This document shows positions 20,558 to 28,846 of a stretch of DNA of 64,000 nt, in pieces. How positions within the stretch are numbered: the first letter of the stretch is position 1; each line of letters begins with the position of its first letter. Location of the stretch: positions 2,604,001 to 2,668,000 of the forward strand of contig NZ_OZ257125.1 of the NCBI RefSeq assembly GCF_965279055.1, written 5' to 3'. A program made the translations under genes and the position numbers. The notes beneath the pieces were generated by a model. It was not told where the DNA came from and searched no databases. It saw only the letters and a program-made list of their open reading frames with translations. The stretch is from Hydrocarboniphaga sp965279055. GTDB lineage: Bacteria > Pseudomonadota > Gammaproteobacteria > Nevskiales > Nevskiaceae.

Positions 20558-22522
20558 TCAGACCGCGGCCTTGACGTCGTCGCCGGCGACGACGGCGCGG
20601 CGCGCCAGCCGGTAGCGCTTGTCACTCGCCGCGAGAATGCCGCCGAAGAACATCAGCACGCCGCCGAACCAGACCAGGCGCATGAACGGCTTGTAGTACA
20701 GCCGTAGCGCCCAGTCGTTTTCACCAATCGGCTCGCCCAGCGCGACATACAGATCGCGCCGCGGATTGTGGTCGACCGCGGACTCGGTCATGACGCTGCC
20801 CTGCGACGGATACAGGCGCTTTTCCGGCTGCAATTTGGCGATCAGTTTGCCTTCGCGCTCGACCAGCACGCTGCCGACATCGGCGCGATAGTTCGCGCCC
20901 TCGACATGCTGAGTGCCCTGGAACGTGAACGTATATGGGCCGATTTCCGCGGCCTGCTGCGGGCCCAGGCGCACATCTTTCTCGACGCTGAAAAGGCTGG
21001 CGTAGGTGACGCCGAAGATCCAGAAGCCGAGGCCCAGATGCGCGCATGTCATGCCCCAGGTGCCGGCCGGAACCGAGCGCAGGCCCTGCCAGCGGTCGCG
21101 CTTGGAGCGCACGCGATGCACGACGTCGAGCAGCGAGCCGAGCATCACCCAGATCGCGAACGCGGTGCCCAGCATCGCCAGCCACTTCGTTGAGCGCTCG
21201 AGCACGAACGGCAGCAGCGCCGCGCAGACCAGCGAGGTCAGCAGCATCCAGCGCAGGCTCCACAGCGCGCTGCGCAGGCGGGCGCGTTTCCAGCCGACGC
21301 GCGCCGACATGCCGACCAGCACCGCCAGCGGCATCATCAGCGGCAGGAAAATCAGGTTGAAGTACGGCGGGCCGACCGAAACCTTCGCGCCCATCGCCTC
21401 GCCCACCAGCGGATACAGGGTGCCGATCAAAACCGCCGCCGCGGCCGCGACCAGGAACACGTTGTTCAGCAGCAGCAGGCCTTCACGCGACATCAGATCG
21501 ACTTCGCCGTCCGACACCAGCTTCGGCGCGCGCCAGGCATAGAGCAGCAGCGCCGAGCCCAGCACCGTCGCCAGGAAAGCCAGGATGAACACGCCGCGCG
21601 CCGGATCGGTGGCGAAGGCATGCACCGACACCAGCACGCCGGAGCGCACCAGGAAGGTGCCGAGCAGCGACAGCGAGAACGCCAGGATCGCCAGCAGCAC
21701 GGTCCAGGATTTGAGCACGCCGCGCTTCTCGGTCACCGCGAGCGAATGGATCAGCGCGGTGCCGACCAGCCAGGGCATGAAGGACGCATTTTCCACCGGG
21801 TCCCAGAACCACCAGCCGCCCCAGCCAAGCTCGTTGTAAGCCCACCAGGAACCGAGTGTGATGCCCATCGTCAGGAACAGCCAGGCAACCGTGGTGTAAG
21901 GCCGCGTCCAGCGCGCCCAGGCGACGTCGAGCTTGCCGGTGACCAGGGCCGCGATCGCGAACGAGAACGCGACCGACATGCCGACATAGCCCATGTACAG
22001 CGTCGGCGGATGGATGATCAGGCCCGGGTCCTGCAGCAGCGGATTCAAGTCGCGGCCTTCCAGCGGCACCGGAAAAACGCGGTCGAAGGGATTGCTGGTG
22101 AACAGCATGAACAGGATGAAGCCGACGCTGATCGCGCCCATCGTCGCCAGCACCAGCGCGGCGATATCCGCAGGGAGCTTGCGGCTCGACAGCGACACGG
22201 CGAAACCCCAGCCGGTCAGCATCAACAGCCACAGCAGCAGCGAGCCCTCGTGCGCGCCCCAGACCGCGGACAGCCGGTAGATCAGCGGCAAGGCCGAATG
22301 CGAATTGCTGGCGACGTAGCTCAGCGAGAAATCGTTGTAGACGAAGGCCAGCGTCAGCATCGCGTAGGCCAGCACGACCAGGCCGAACTGGGTCTGCGCG
22401 CCGCTGACGCCGATCGCCAGCCAGCGCGAATCGCGGCGCAGGTAGCCGATCACCGGCAGCACGCTCTGTGCGATCGCCACGGCGAGCGCCAGGATCAGCG
22501 CGTAATGGCCGATTTCAGCCAT
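20558..22522 (-). CDS. ccmF: Haem lyase CcmF
   Basis: The 654-residue polytopic membrane protein attaches haem to apocytochrome c. The tryptophan-rich WWD domain is seen as WGGWWFWDPVENASFMPWL (about residue 230). Many hydrophobic helices span the protein, and a large periplasmic loop precedes the last helix. The length matches the family. It is separated from ccmE by about 150 bases holding a REP-like inverted repeat, the only sizeable gap in the operon. Confidence 0.96.
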   Translation of the reverse strand: MAEIGHYALILALAVAIAQSVLPVIGYLRRDSRWLAIGVSGAQTQFGLVVLAYAMLTLAFVYNDFSLSYVASNSHSALPLIYRLSAVWGAHEGSLLLWLLMLTGWGFAVSLSSRKLPADIAALVLATMGAISVGFILFMLFTSNPFDRVFPVPLEGRDLNPLLQDPGLIIHPPTLYMGYVGMSVAFSFAIAALVTGKLDVAWARWTRPYTTVAWLFLTMGITLGSWWAYNELGWGGWWFWDPVENASFMPWLVGTALIHSLAVTEKRGVLKSWTVLLAILAFSLSLLGTFLVRSGVLVSVHAFATDPARGVFILAFLATVLGSALLLYAWRAPKLVSDGEVDLMSREGLLLLNNVFLVAAAAAVLIGTLYPLVGEAMGAKVSVGPPYFNLIFLPLMMPLAVLVGMSARVGWKRARLRSALWSLRWMLLTSLVCAALLPFVLERSTKWLAMLGTAFAIWVMLGSLLDVVHRVRSKRDRWQGLRSVPAGTWGMTCAHLGLGFWIFGVTYASLFSVEKDVRLGPQQAAEIGPYTFTFQGTQHVEGANYRADVGSVLVEREGKLIAKLQPEKRLYPSQGSVMTESAVDHNPRRDLYVALGEPIGENDWALRLYYKPFMRLVWFGGVLMFFGGILAASDKRYRLARRAVVAGDDVKAAV

Positions 22523-22537
22523 GGACGGCTCCGCTTG

Positions 22538-22660
22538 TTTTCCCTCTCCCTGCGGGAGAGGGTGGCGCGCAGCGCCGGGCGAGGGCGTCGAAGGCCGATG
22601 CGAACTGCAAGGCCCTCACCCGGCCCGCCGGGCCACCCTCTCCCGCAGGGAGAGGGGAAA
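22538..22660. repeat. REP-like inverted-repeat element inside the ccm operon
   Basis: The left end (22538-22565) TTTCCCTCTCCC-TGC-GGGAGAGGG and the right end (22632-22660) are reverse complements apart from a one-base difference. The internal part holds GGCGCGCAGCGCC-type palindromes. It is the same family as 8089-8203. It fills the ccmE-ccmF gap and could fold into a stable hairpin in the operon transcript. Confidence 0.85.
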
Positions 22661-22672
22661 CACCGGCAGGCT

Positions 22673-23158
22673 TCATTCGACGGCCCCGGCACTGGCGACA
22701 TTGCCATTCACCGACTTGAACGGCGCGCAGGAATGCTTGCCGTCGGCGGTTTTCAGCGAGCTGGCCAGATCCGGCGGCATGTAGTTTTCGTCGTGCTTGG
22801 CCAGCACTTCATCGGCCTTGAACGCGCCGTCGTCGGTGAGCATGCCGGTGGCGACGATACCCTGCCCTTCGCGGAACAGGTCAGGCAGGATGCCTTCGTA
22901 ACGCACCTGCACGGTCTTGGCGCAATCGGCGAGCGTGAAGCTGACCAGCAGGCCGTCGCCGCGCTGCACGCTGCCGCGCTCCACCAGGCCGCCGAGGCGC
23001 AGCCGCGCATGCTTGGGCGCGTTCTGCGCGACCAGGTCACTCGGCGTGTAGAAATACATCATGTTCTTGCGCAGCGCGGTGAAGCCCAGCGCCGCCGCAA
23101 TCGCGATGCCGCCGAGCAGCGCCGCGATCCACATCATCCTGCCCTGGCGCTTGGTCAC
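22673..23158 (-). CDS. ccmE: Periplasmic haem chaperone CcmE
   Basis: The 161-residue protein binds haem covalently and hands it to CcmF. It has an N-terminal membrane anchor (MWIAALLGGIAIAAALGF) and an OB-fold periplasmic domain. The haem-binding motif is VLAKHDENYMPP, with His122 as the covalent site and Tyr126 as axial ligand. The gene start overlaps the ccmD stop by four bases (ATGA). Its C-terminal tail is short and not conserved. Confidence 0.96.
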   Translation of the reverse strand: MTKRQGRMMWIAALLGGIAIAAALGFTALRKNMMYFYTPSDLVAQNAPKHARLRLGGLVERGSVQRGDGLLVSFTLADCAKTVQVRYEGILPDLFREGQGIVATGMLTDDGAFKADEVLAKHDENYMPPDLASSLKTADGKHSCAPFKSVNGNVASAGAVE

Positions 23159-23334
23159 TCGTGGTCTCCTGGCGCTGCTTCATCGGTTTCTGTCAGTTGG
23201 CGCATCACGCCGTTGCGCGCCCGGCGCGGCGCGACGATATTCCATACCAGCACCGCGGCGAACACACCGAAGCTGCCCCAGACGTAGACGGCATAGCCGC
23301 CCATCGCGAAGAACCGGGTCAAGGCCTCAGACAT
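23155..23334 (-). CDS. ccmD: Haem exporter small subunit CcmD
   Basis: The protein of about 59 residues has one transmembrane helix (GGYAVYVWGSFGVFAAVLVWNI) followed by a basic, charged tail, the usual CcmD pattern. CcmD helps release holo-CcmE from the CcmABC complex. The start MSEALTRFF at 23334 overlaps the ccmC end by 8 bases; an ATG seven codons upstream would overlap by 29. Position between ccmC and ccmE is strong support for such a short gene. Confidence 0.9.
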   Translation of the reverse strand: MSEALTRFFAMGGYAVYVWGSFGVFAAVLVWNIVAPRRARNGVMRQLTETDEAAPGDHE

Positions 23335-24082
23335 CGCCGGCGGCCTCGCGTTCACGCAGCCAGTTTTTGACCCAGCTGCTGCGGCGCTCGCGAATCAGCA
23401 GCTCGTTCTGCACCCGGCGCAGCACCGCGTATGCGAAGAACGCCATGCAGCCGACGGTCATGCTCAGCAGCGGCCACAGCATGCTCGGCGCGATCGACGG
23501 CTTGCCGATGCGCGACACCGTCGGCCCCTGGTGCAGGCTGTTCCACCACTCCACCGAGTAATGCACGATCGGCACGTTGACCGCGCCGACCAGGGCCAGC
23601 AGGCCGCAGGCGCGGGCACCGGCGCGCGGGTCTTCGAACGCCTGGTTCAGGCCGATCACGCCCAGGTACAGGAACAGCAGCACCAGCTCGGCGGTCAGGC
23701 GCGCGTCCCAGACCCAGTAAGCGCCCCACATCGGCTTGCCCCAGAGCATGCCGGTGACCAGGGCCAGCGCGGTCCAGCTGGCACCGACCGGTGCGATCGC
23801 CACCACCACGCATTCGGCCAGCTTGATCCGCCAGATGATGGCGACGCCGGCCGCGAGCGCCATGCCGACATAGCCCGACAGCGACAGCCAGGCCGCCGGC
23901 ACGTGTACGTAGATGATGCGGAAGGCCTCGCCCTGCTGGTAATCCGCCGGCGCCAGCACCAGGCCGCCGACCAGGCCGTAGCCGATCAGCAGCGCCGACA
24001 GCAGCGCCAGCCAGGGCGAAAAGCGATCGGCCAGACGATAGAAAGTCGGCGGCGACGCGAGCCTATGAAACCAGGTCCACAT
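23327..24082 (-). CDS. ccmC: Haem transporter/handling protein CcmC
   Basis: The 251-residue protein has six predicted helices and the WWD-type motif MWGAYWVWDARLTAELVLLF (about residue 125), which binds haem for transfer to CcmE. Flanking histidines lie in YVHVPAAWLSL and in VHYSVEWWNSLHQG. The length is normal. It belongs to the contiguous ccmABCDE block, 18 bases after ccmB. Confidence 0.96.
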   Translation of the reverse strand: MWTWFHRLASPPTFYRLADRFSPWLALLSALLIGYGLVGGLVLAPADYQQGEAFRIIYVHVPAAWLSLSGYVGMALAAGVAIIWRIKLAECVVVAIAPVGASWTALALVTGMLWGKPMWGAYWVWDARLTAELVLLFLYLGVIGLNQAFEDPRAGARACGLLALVGAVNVPIVHYSVEWWNSLHQGPTVSRIGKPSIAPSMLWPLLSMTVGCMAFFAYAVLRRVQNELLIRERRSSWVKNWLREREAAGDV

Positions 24083-24100
24083 GGTCCGTTATCGGGTTGG

Positions 24101-24769
24101 TCAGTCGAAGCTGTTGCGCAGGGCCGCGGTCGCGGCGAGAGGCAGAAGGCACAGCCCGAGGACGAGCAGCGATGCCAGCAAGTATAACGGACCGGCCGCA
24201 TCCAGACCGGCCGCGGCGGCGCGCGCGGCGCCGGCTCCGAAGATCACCACCGGGCCGATCAGTGGCAGCACCAGCACCGGCAGCAGCACCGCGGCGCGCG
24301 GCAGGCCGACGGTCAGCGCGGCGGCAAAGCCGCCGATCAGGCTGAGCAAGGGCGTGCCCAGCAGCAGGCCGGCGAACAGCGTACCCAGTACCTTGACCGG
24401 CACACCGAGTTGCAGCGCCAGCGGCACGGCCAGTACCGCCAGCGGCAGGCCGCCGAGCAGCCAGTGCCCGACCAGCTTGGCGTAGACGATCGCGATCGGA
24501 CCGTGCGGCGACAGAAACATCTGCTCCAGGCTGCCGTCGTCGAAATCGGCGCGGAACAGCCGGTCCAGGTTCAGCAGCGCCGACAGCAGCGCGCCGACCC
24601 AGAGCACCGCCGGCGCGAACGCGGCCAGCTGCGGATCGTTGGGCTTGCTGCCGAGCGCGAACAGCGTGACGACGATCAGATAAAACAGCGGCGGCAGCAG
24701 CCAGTCGCCCTTGTGGCGGGCGGCAAGGCGCAGTTCGCGGCGCAGCGCAGCGGCAAAGGCGCGCAGCAT
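24101..24769 (-). CDS. ccmB: Haem exporter permease CcmB
   Basis: The 222-residue membrane protein is the permease subunit of the CcmAB transporter, which releases holo-CcmE. It starts MLRAFAAALRRELRLA and has about six hydrophobic helices. The conserved FDDGSLEQMFLSP loop lies near residue 80. The ATG at 24769 overlaps the ccmA stop in TGATG, and the resulting length is that of the family. A longer upstream frame only reads through ccmA in another register. Confidence 0.95.
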   Translation of the reverse strand: MLRAFAAALRRELRLAARHKGDWLLPPLFYLIVVTLFALGSKPNDPQLAAFAPAVLWVGALLSALLNLDRLFRADFDDGSLEQMFLSPHGPIAIVYAKLVGHWLLGGLPLAVLAVPLALQLGVPVKVLGTLFAGLLLGTPLLSLIGGFAAALTVGLPRAAVLLPVLVLPLIGPVVIFGAGAARAAAAGLDAAGPLYLLASLLVLGLCLLPLAATAALRNSFD

Positions 24770-25353
24770 CAGCCTATCTCCAGCGAACGCACGCGCGCCG
24801 CGTCCACCGGCAGCGGCTGATGGCTGGTGACCAGCACCGCGCCGCCGCCGTCCAGCTGAGCCGACAGCAGCGCGCCGACGTGAGCCAGGCCCTCTACATC
24901 GAGCGCGGCCAGGGGCTCGTCGAGCAGCCACAGCGGTCGCGGTGCAACCAGCAGCCGGGCCAGCGCGGCGCGGCGCTTCTGACCGGCGGACAGCGTGCGG
25001 CTCGGCCGGTGCCGCAGCCTGGCCAAACCCAGGCGCTCCAGCGCCGCCGGTATCGTCTTCGGGTCGCAGTGCTGCAACGCGCTCCAGAACTGCAGGTTCT
25101 CGAGCACGCTCAGATCGCCGTTCAGCGCGTTTTTGTGACCCAGCCAATGCAGACCTGCCGCGGGTCGTTCGATCTTGCCGGAAACCGCCGGGCGTAAACC
25201 CGCCAGCACTTCCAGCAGCGAGGTCTTGCCCGTGCCGTTGCGGCCGCGCAGATGGACCAGCTCGCCGGCCGCAACCGCCAGGTCGAAGTCGCGCAGCAGC
25301 ACACGATCACCGCGACCGACGCTCAGGCTTTGGGTTCGCAGCAGGTCGGTCAA
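24769..25353 (-). CDS. ccmA: Haem exporter ATP-binding protein CcmA
   Basis: The 194-residue ABC ATPase powers CcmB/C-dependent release of haem-loaded CcmE. Walker A is GRNGTGKTSLLEVL, the ABC signature is TLSAGQKRRAALARLL, and Walker B is PLWLLDEPLAALD. It is the first gene of ccmABCDEFGHI. Its start is 24 bases from the 3' end of the tRNA-Leu gene on the same strand, so the operon promoter must lie in or before the tRNA region, or transcription may read through. Confidence 0.96.
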   Translation of the reverse strand: MTDLLRTQSLSVGRGDRVLLRDFDLAVAAGELVHLRGRNGTGKTSLLEVLAGLRPAVSGKIERPAAGLHWLGHKNALNGDLSVLENLQFWSALQHCDPKTIPAALERLGLARLRHRPSRTLSAGQKRRAALARLLVAPRPLWLLDEPLAALDVEGLAHVGALLSAQLDGGGAVLVTSHQPLPVDAARVRSLEIG

Positions 25354-25376
25354 GGTCGTGGAAGGGCTTAAAAGTC

Positions 25377-25462
25377 TGGTGCGACCGGCCGGAATCGAAC
25401 CGGCACGCCCAGAAGGCGGGAGATTTTAAGTCTCATGCGTCTACCAATTCCGCCACGGTCGC
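25377..25462 (-). tRNA. leuZ: tRNA-Leu (anticodon TAA)
   Basis: The 86-nt gene has an encoded CCA. On the minus strand it starts GCGACCGTGGCGGAATTGG, and the anticodon loop is CTTAAAA (anticodon TAA). It has the long variable arm of a leucine tRNA and the T loop GGTTCGATTCC. In E. coli the equivalent gene directly follows glyW and cysT, but here those lie 12 kb away at 37.8-38.0 kb. Confidence 0.97.
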
Positions 25463-25563
25463 GCGGAGGCGAATGGTAGCACTGCGCGCGACGCCGCCGA
25501 CGGTCTTGCACCGCGGCGCGCCGGCGTCGTCTACTGCGCGCGATCAAACCACCGGACGCGTAG

Positions 25564-25893
25564 ATGAGCGATGACATCGGCAAGCGCCTCGACAAGATCG
25601 AGCGCGCGCAGCAACAGTTGCTGGCGCGCGTGCAGCGCCATGAAAGCAAGCTCGACAAGAGCCTTCAGGAAGCACAGCAGACCACCGATTTTCTGACCGA
25701 CACGCGCGAGATCGTCGGCTTCGGCGTATTTCTGCTGCGCGAGCTGGCACTGACGCCGCAACTGGTCGACAGCGCACGCGGCAAGTTCGCGGCGGCGCTG
25801 CAGGCGGACTGGGGTTTGTCGGCGGAGGACGCGGCCGAGCATGCCAAGATCGTCGCCGAAGACTTTTTCGCCAAAGGCGAAATGCCGTTCTGA
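25564..25893 (+). CDS. Small hypothetical protein, coiled-coil N-terminus
   Basis: A 109-residue soluble protein that I do not recognise. Residues 1-45 are heptad-like and charged (IGKRLDKIERAQQQLLARVQ), suggesting a coiled coil. The second half is mixed helical with many Ala and acidic residues (LSAEDAAEHAKIVAEDFF). No signal peptide or membrane segment is seen. It lies between tRNA-Leu and the tRNA-Cys remnant, on the opposite strand, and so probably belongs to the backbone rather than the island. The ribosome site before ATG 25564 is weak, so the start is moderately sure. Confidence 0.6.
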   Translation: MSDDIGKRLDKIERAQQQLLARVQRHESKLDKSLQEAQQTTDFLTDTREIVGFGVFLLRELALTPQLVDSARGKFAAALQADWGLSAEDAAEHAKIVAEDFFAKGEMPF

Positions 25894-25914
25894 CCGGGCA
25901 CGGCAGGCAGAAAA

Positions 25915-25978
25915 TCGAGGCTGAGGCCGGCGTCGAACCGACCTGCGAGGACTTTCAGTCCTCTCCCTCCTGACAGCC
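25915..25978 (-). pseudogene. Degenerate tRNA-Cys copy at island edge
   Basis: Read on the minus strand, the 50 bases at the 3' end match the intact tRNA-Cys (37778-37851) at 43 positions. The anticodon arm and T arm (GTCGGTTCGAC) are kept, and the 3' end reads CAGCCTCGA instead of CAGCCTCCA. The 5' part still begins GGCTG, but the D arm lacks about 10 bases and two acceptor pairs are broken. The anticodon has become GAA. It cannot fold as a normal tRNA. It is best explained as an old duplication left by integration at the 3' end of tRNA-Cys. Confidence 0.8.
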
Positions 25979-26119
25979 TGATCCTGCATTCGAACAATGC
26001 AGACTTCCATCGAGGTCGGCTTGTCGCCGACCCGAGCGGCGCCGGACGAAACCACGATCCCCACCCCCGGCACCTGCTGCCGGGTTGCTTGTTCATTCCT
26101 TGGGCGCCCGCTGAACAAG

Positions 26120-28669
26120 CTAGAACTGGTATTTGAGATAGGCCTGGACGTAGTCGCGATCGCGCATCAGGTTGGCGCTGCCTCCGCCCATGAACCGTGT
26201 ATAGCCGATCGTCACCGAGAAAAAATCGCGGTAGCGCGTCTCCAGCAGGCTATCGGCTTGCATTCGCCCCTTGATGAAGTTGCCGCCGGGCCCGGGCGCC
26301 GTTCCTCCCACATCATGCGACCAGCTCAGAATCGGTCGAAGGCTGATCTTCGGAAGCACGCTCTCGTAGCTGAAAATGCTGATCAGCCTGTAGCCCCACG
26401 AGAACTCATCCGGGAACAGGCTCAGATCCTGCTGATGCTGGTTGAAGCGCACGCCGTCGGCACCAACGGTGCAGCTCGGATTCGTCGAACAAGCCTGGCG
26501 GGAACCATCGGCGCCGGAGCCGTCTGCACCAGCGCTCGCGGTGTAATAGGTGCCCGGCGCTTCGAACTGCAGCTGATCGAGCGGCGGCAGCTTGGGCACC
26601 CACTCGGCACCCCATTCGCCGACGACGATGATCTGATCCGCATGAAACCAATTATCGGGCGACAGCACGCGCGTCGTGCTGAGATTGAATTCGTATACCT
26701 GTTCTCGCTCGTAGCCGCGGATGTAGCAGTCGGCTCCGGGGTGATAGTCAGATTCCCTCATGTTCGTCGGGCAAGGTGTGTTCTCGCCCACAAGCCCGCC
26801 ACGATACGGAATCACAAAATTCGGAAACGCGCGCGCTGAACCTGGAACGTGGCCGATACCGACACTGATCAGATCCGGATAAGGGCTGTTGCCGTCGGCG
26901 TCGGTGAAATCGCTACTGCCATAGTTGATGGCATTGCCGTTGGCGTCGAAACCGATACCCAGGTTTGCAAGTTGTGCAGACCCGGCGCATCCAAGCGACC
27001 GCTCATGGCAGCGTGTCAGTGTGGGGCCGAGCGCGGCAAAACCCAGGTCTTGCAGATCGACCTGCAGTGGCAGATTCGGACGATAGGCCACTTCACCTTG
27101 AATCGAATAGTCACCAACGGTGGTGTTGAAACTGATGCCAAACAAGTGGATGTCTTCCGGGTATTCGAGTTGAAAGCGAGGCGAGTCGAGCGACGCTGCA
27201 TTATCGGTCGCATCGCTGGCCGAATCGCCCGGATGCGTCAAAGAGTGCAAGAACGGGATGTCGGGGCAGGTTGCAAGAAAGCTGAGCAAGTCGTTTGCGT
27301 CGATTCCTAGCGGATTGCCTTCGCGTCGGGCACAGCTGGCATGGGCGGCGTAGAAGCTCCCGATCGGCAGGCGCGAGTGATAGTTCATGTAATAAAGGCC
27401 GGTCTGCACCCCACTGCCGATGCCTTCGAAGTAATACTTCAACGCAACACCGAATTGTCCGCCGGAGCGCGGATATTCGTCCCGAACTCTGCGAACCGTG
27501 ACCGTGGTGTTACTCAACCCCGATACCGGTGTGTCCAGAGGAGTGCCGACCATGTCGGGATCTTCAGCAACGCCGCCAGTGCTGACATTGATGTTGTTGA
27601 GTGCGTTGTGACTGCCAATGTCCAAATCGGAGAAGTAACTGCCCGGCGCCGCGGTTTCGACGCTCCTCCACTCCAGCTGATAGAACGCCTCTACGCTCAG
27701 ATCGGTGACCGGTTCGAAACTGCCGTACACCATGTTCACCGGCGTGAAGACCTCTTCTATCGATTTGCCGATCCGGTTGAAGTTGTTTGCATTGACTGGA
27801 TTGGCCTGGTTGATGCTGTTGATGACCAAGGTGGTGCTTTCGCCCCAGTTGACCAGCTGCCGGCCAATTTTTAACGTCAGCTCGTGTCCGTCCCAGAGCC
27901 GCAGATTGCCGTAGAAAACCGCGTCCATCAGCTGTAAGTCAGTGCCAATCTGACGCAGGGTCTCGCCATCGCGACGCTTTTCACGGACGACTCCGCCAGG
28001 GCCATAAGAAACACGTCCGCCGTCGCCTGTCGGCTGACCCCACGGACGGCCCGCAATCAGGCCGGTGAGCAGCGCGGCAGGCTGGGTCAGCAAGACAGCC
28101 GGATTGTTCGGCAGCCCCACGGGCAATGCCGAGGTGCGGCGCCCAACGTCGAGGTAGTTGTCTTTGGTGATCCGATTGGGATGCGTCTCAGTGAAGTTCT
28201 CGTTGACGGCATCGTAGAAAAACATTGCCCGAGTGAAGAAACCGAAGTCGCCGAAGGTCAAATTCAGATCGGACGTCACCTTCGTCACAGCAGAGAAAAC
28301 CTTGCCCTTGTCGTAATTGAGATCGCCGTCATCGTTGTTGGCCGACGCCGCACCCGGCGCAGCCACCAGTTGCTGCGCCGGAAAGAGCTGATTCTTGAAC
28401 AACCCCTGGCAAGCCTGATACGCCCCGTTGGGCCCTGAGCAGACCTGCGGGTTGAGGTTGCTTTTACCGATGAGGCTGTCGCTACGGCCTTCCACGCGGA
28501 CACCACCGCCCATCGTGATGCTGGTGTTGAGAGCGGCATCGATCTTTTCGTCGCCGATCGGAATCTCGAAGGTGTTCGCATGGGCGCAGTCCAAGCTGAC
28601 GGCGCTGAGGATCAACCCGGTCAATATCTGCGCCGCGTGGGCTGCCACCGCTTTCGTAAGATGCGTCAT
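26120..28669 (-). CDS. DUF1302 family outer-membrane protein
   Basis: The 849-residue protein starts with a Sec signal peptide (cleavage near HANTFEIP) and continues as a long series of short amphipathic strands, ending in YVQAYLKYQF, as outer-membrane barrels do. DUF1302 proteins occur next to DUF1329 partners and catabolic genes for hydrophobic substrates, where a channel or uptake role is suspected. Two cysteine pairs (CSGPNGAYQAC; CPTNMRESDYHPGADC) may form loop disulphides. ATG 28669 is supported by GGGAGAG just upstream. It is the most downstream gene of the cluster, and its base composition looks lower in GC than the backbone. No DUF1329 gene is nearby. Confidence 0.85.
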   Translation of the reverse strand: MTHLTKAVAAHAAQILTGLILSAVSLDCAHANTFEIPIGDEKIDAALNTSITMGGGVRVEGRSDSLIGKSNLNPQVCSGPNGAYQACQGLFKNQLFPAQQLVAAPGAASANNDDGDLNYDKGKVFSAVTKVTSDLNLTFGDFGFFTRAMFFYDAVNENFTETHPNRITKDNYLDVGRRTSALPVGLPNNPAVLLTQPAALLTGLIAGRPWGQPTGDGGRVSYGPGGVVREKRRDGETLRQIGTDLQLMDAVFYGNLRLWDGHELTLKIGRQLVNWGESTTLVINSINQANPVNANNFNRIGKSIEEVFTPVNMVYGSFEPVTDLSVEAFYQLEWRSVETAAPGSYFSDLDIGSHNALNNINVSTGGVAEDPDMVGTPLDTPVSGLSNTTVTVRRVRDEYPRSGGQFGVALKYYFEGIGSGVQTGLYYMNYHSRLPIGSFYAAHASCARREGNPLGIDANDLLSFLATCPDIPFLHSLTHPGDSASDATDNAASLDSPRFQLEYPEDIHLFGISFNTTVGDYSIQGEVAYRPNLPLQVDLQDLGFAALGPTLTRCHERSLGCAGSAQLANLGIGFDANGNAINYGSSDFTDADGNSPYPDLISVGIGHVPGSARAFPNFVIPYRGGLVGENTPCPTNMRESDYHPGADCYIRGYEREQVYEFNLSTTRVLSPDNWFHADQIIVVGEWGAEWVPKLPPLDQLQFEAPGTYYTASAGADGSGADGSRQACSTNPSCTVGADGVRFNQHQQDLSLFPDEFSWGYRLISIFSYESVLPKISLRPILSWSHDVGGTAPGPGGNFIKGRMQADSLLETRYRDFFSVTIGYTRFMGGGSANLMRDRDYVQAYLKYQF

Positions 28670-28846
28670 CTCTCTCCCGCCTTTTTTTGTTTTGTTTTTT
28701 TCTGGTTTGCAGTGGCGCCTCCCGCACTGCAGGCGCGCGAGTTGCACGCGTGCAGGCCACGCCAATCGAAGCTAGTCACCACTGCCGCTCAGCGTCGCCA
28801 CGACCATGGCTGCGAAACAGACGCGGTACTTCATGGGTCACCTCGA

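Noticed and set aside
25915..25978. Functional tRNA with GAA anticodon
   Set aside because: The D arm is shortened by about 10 bases, two acceptor pairs are broken and the CCA is mutated; it is a tRNA-Cys remnant.
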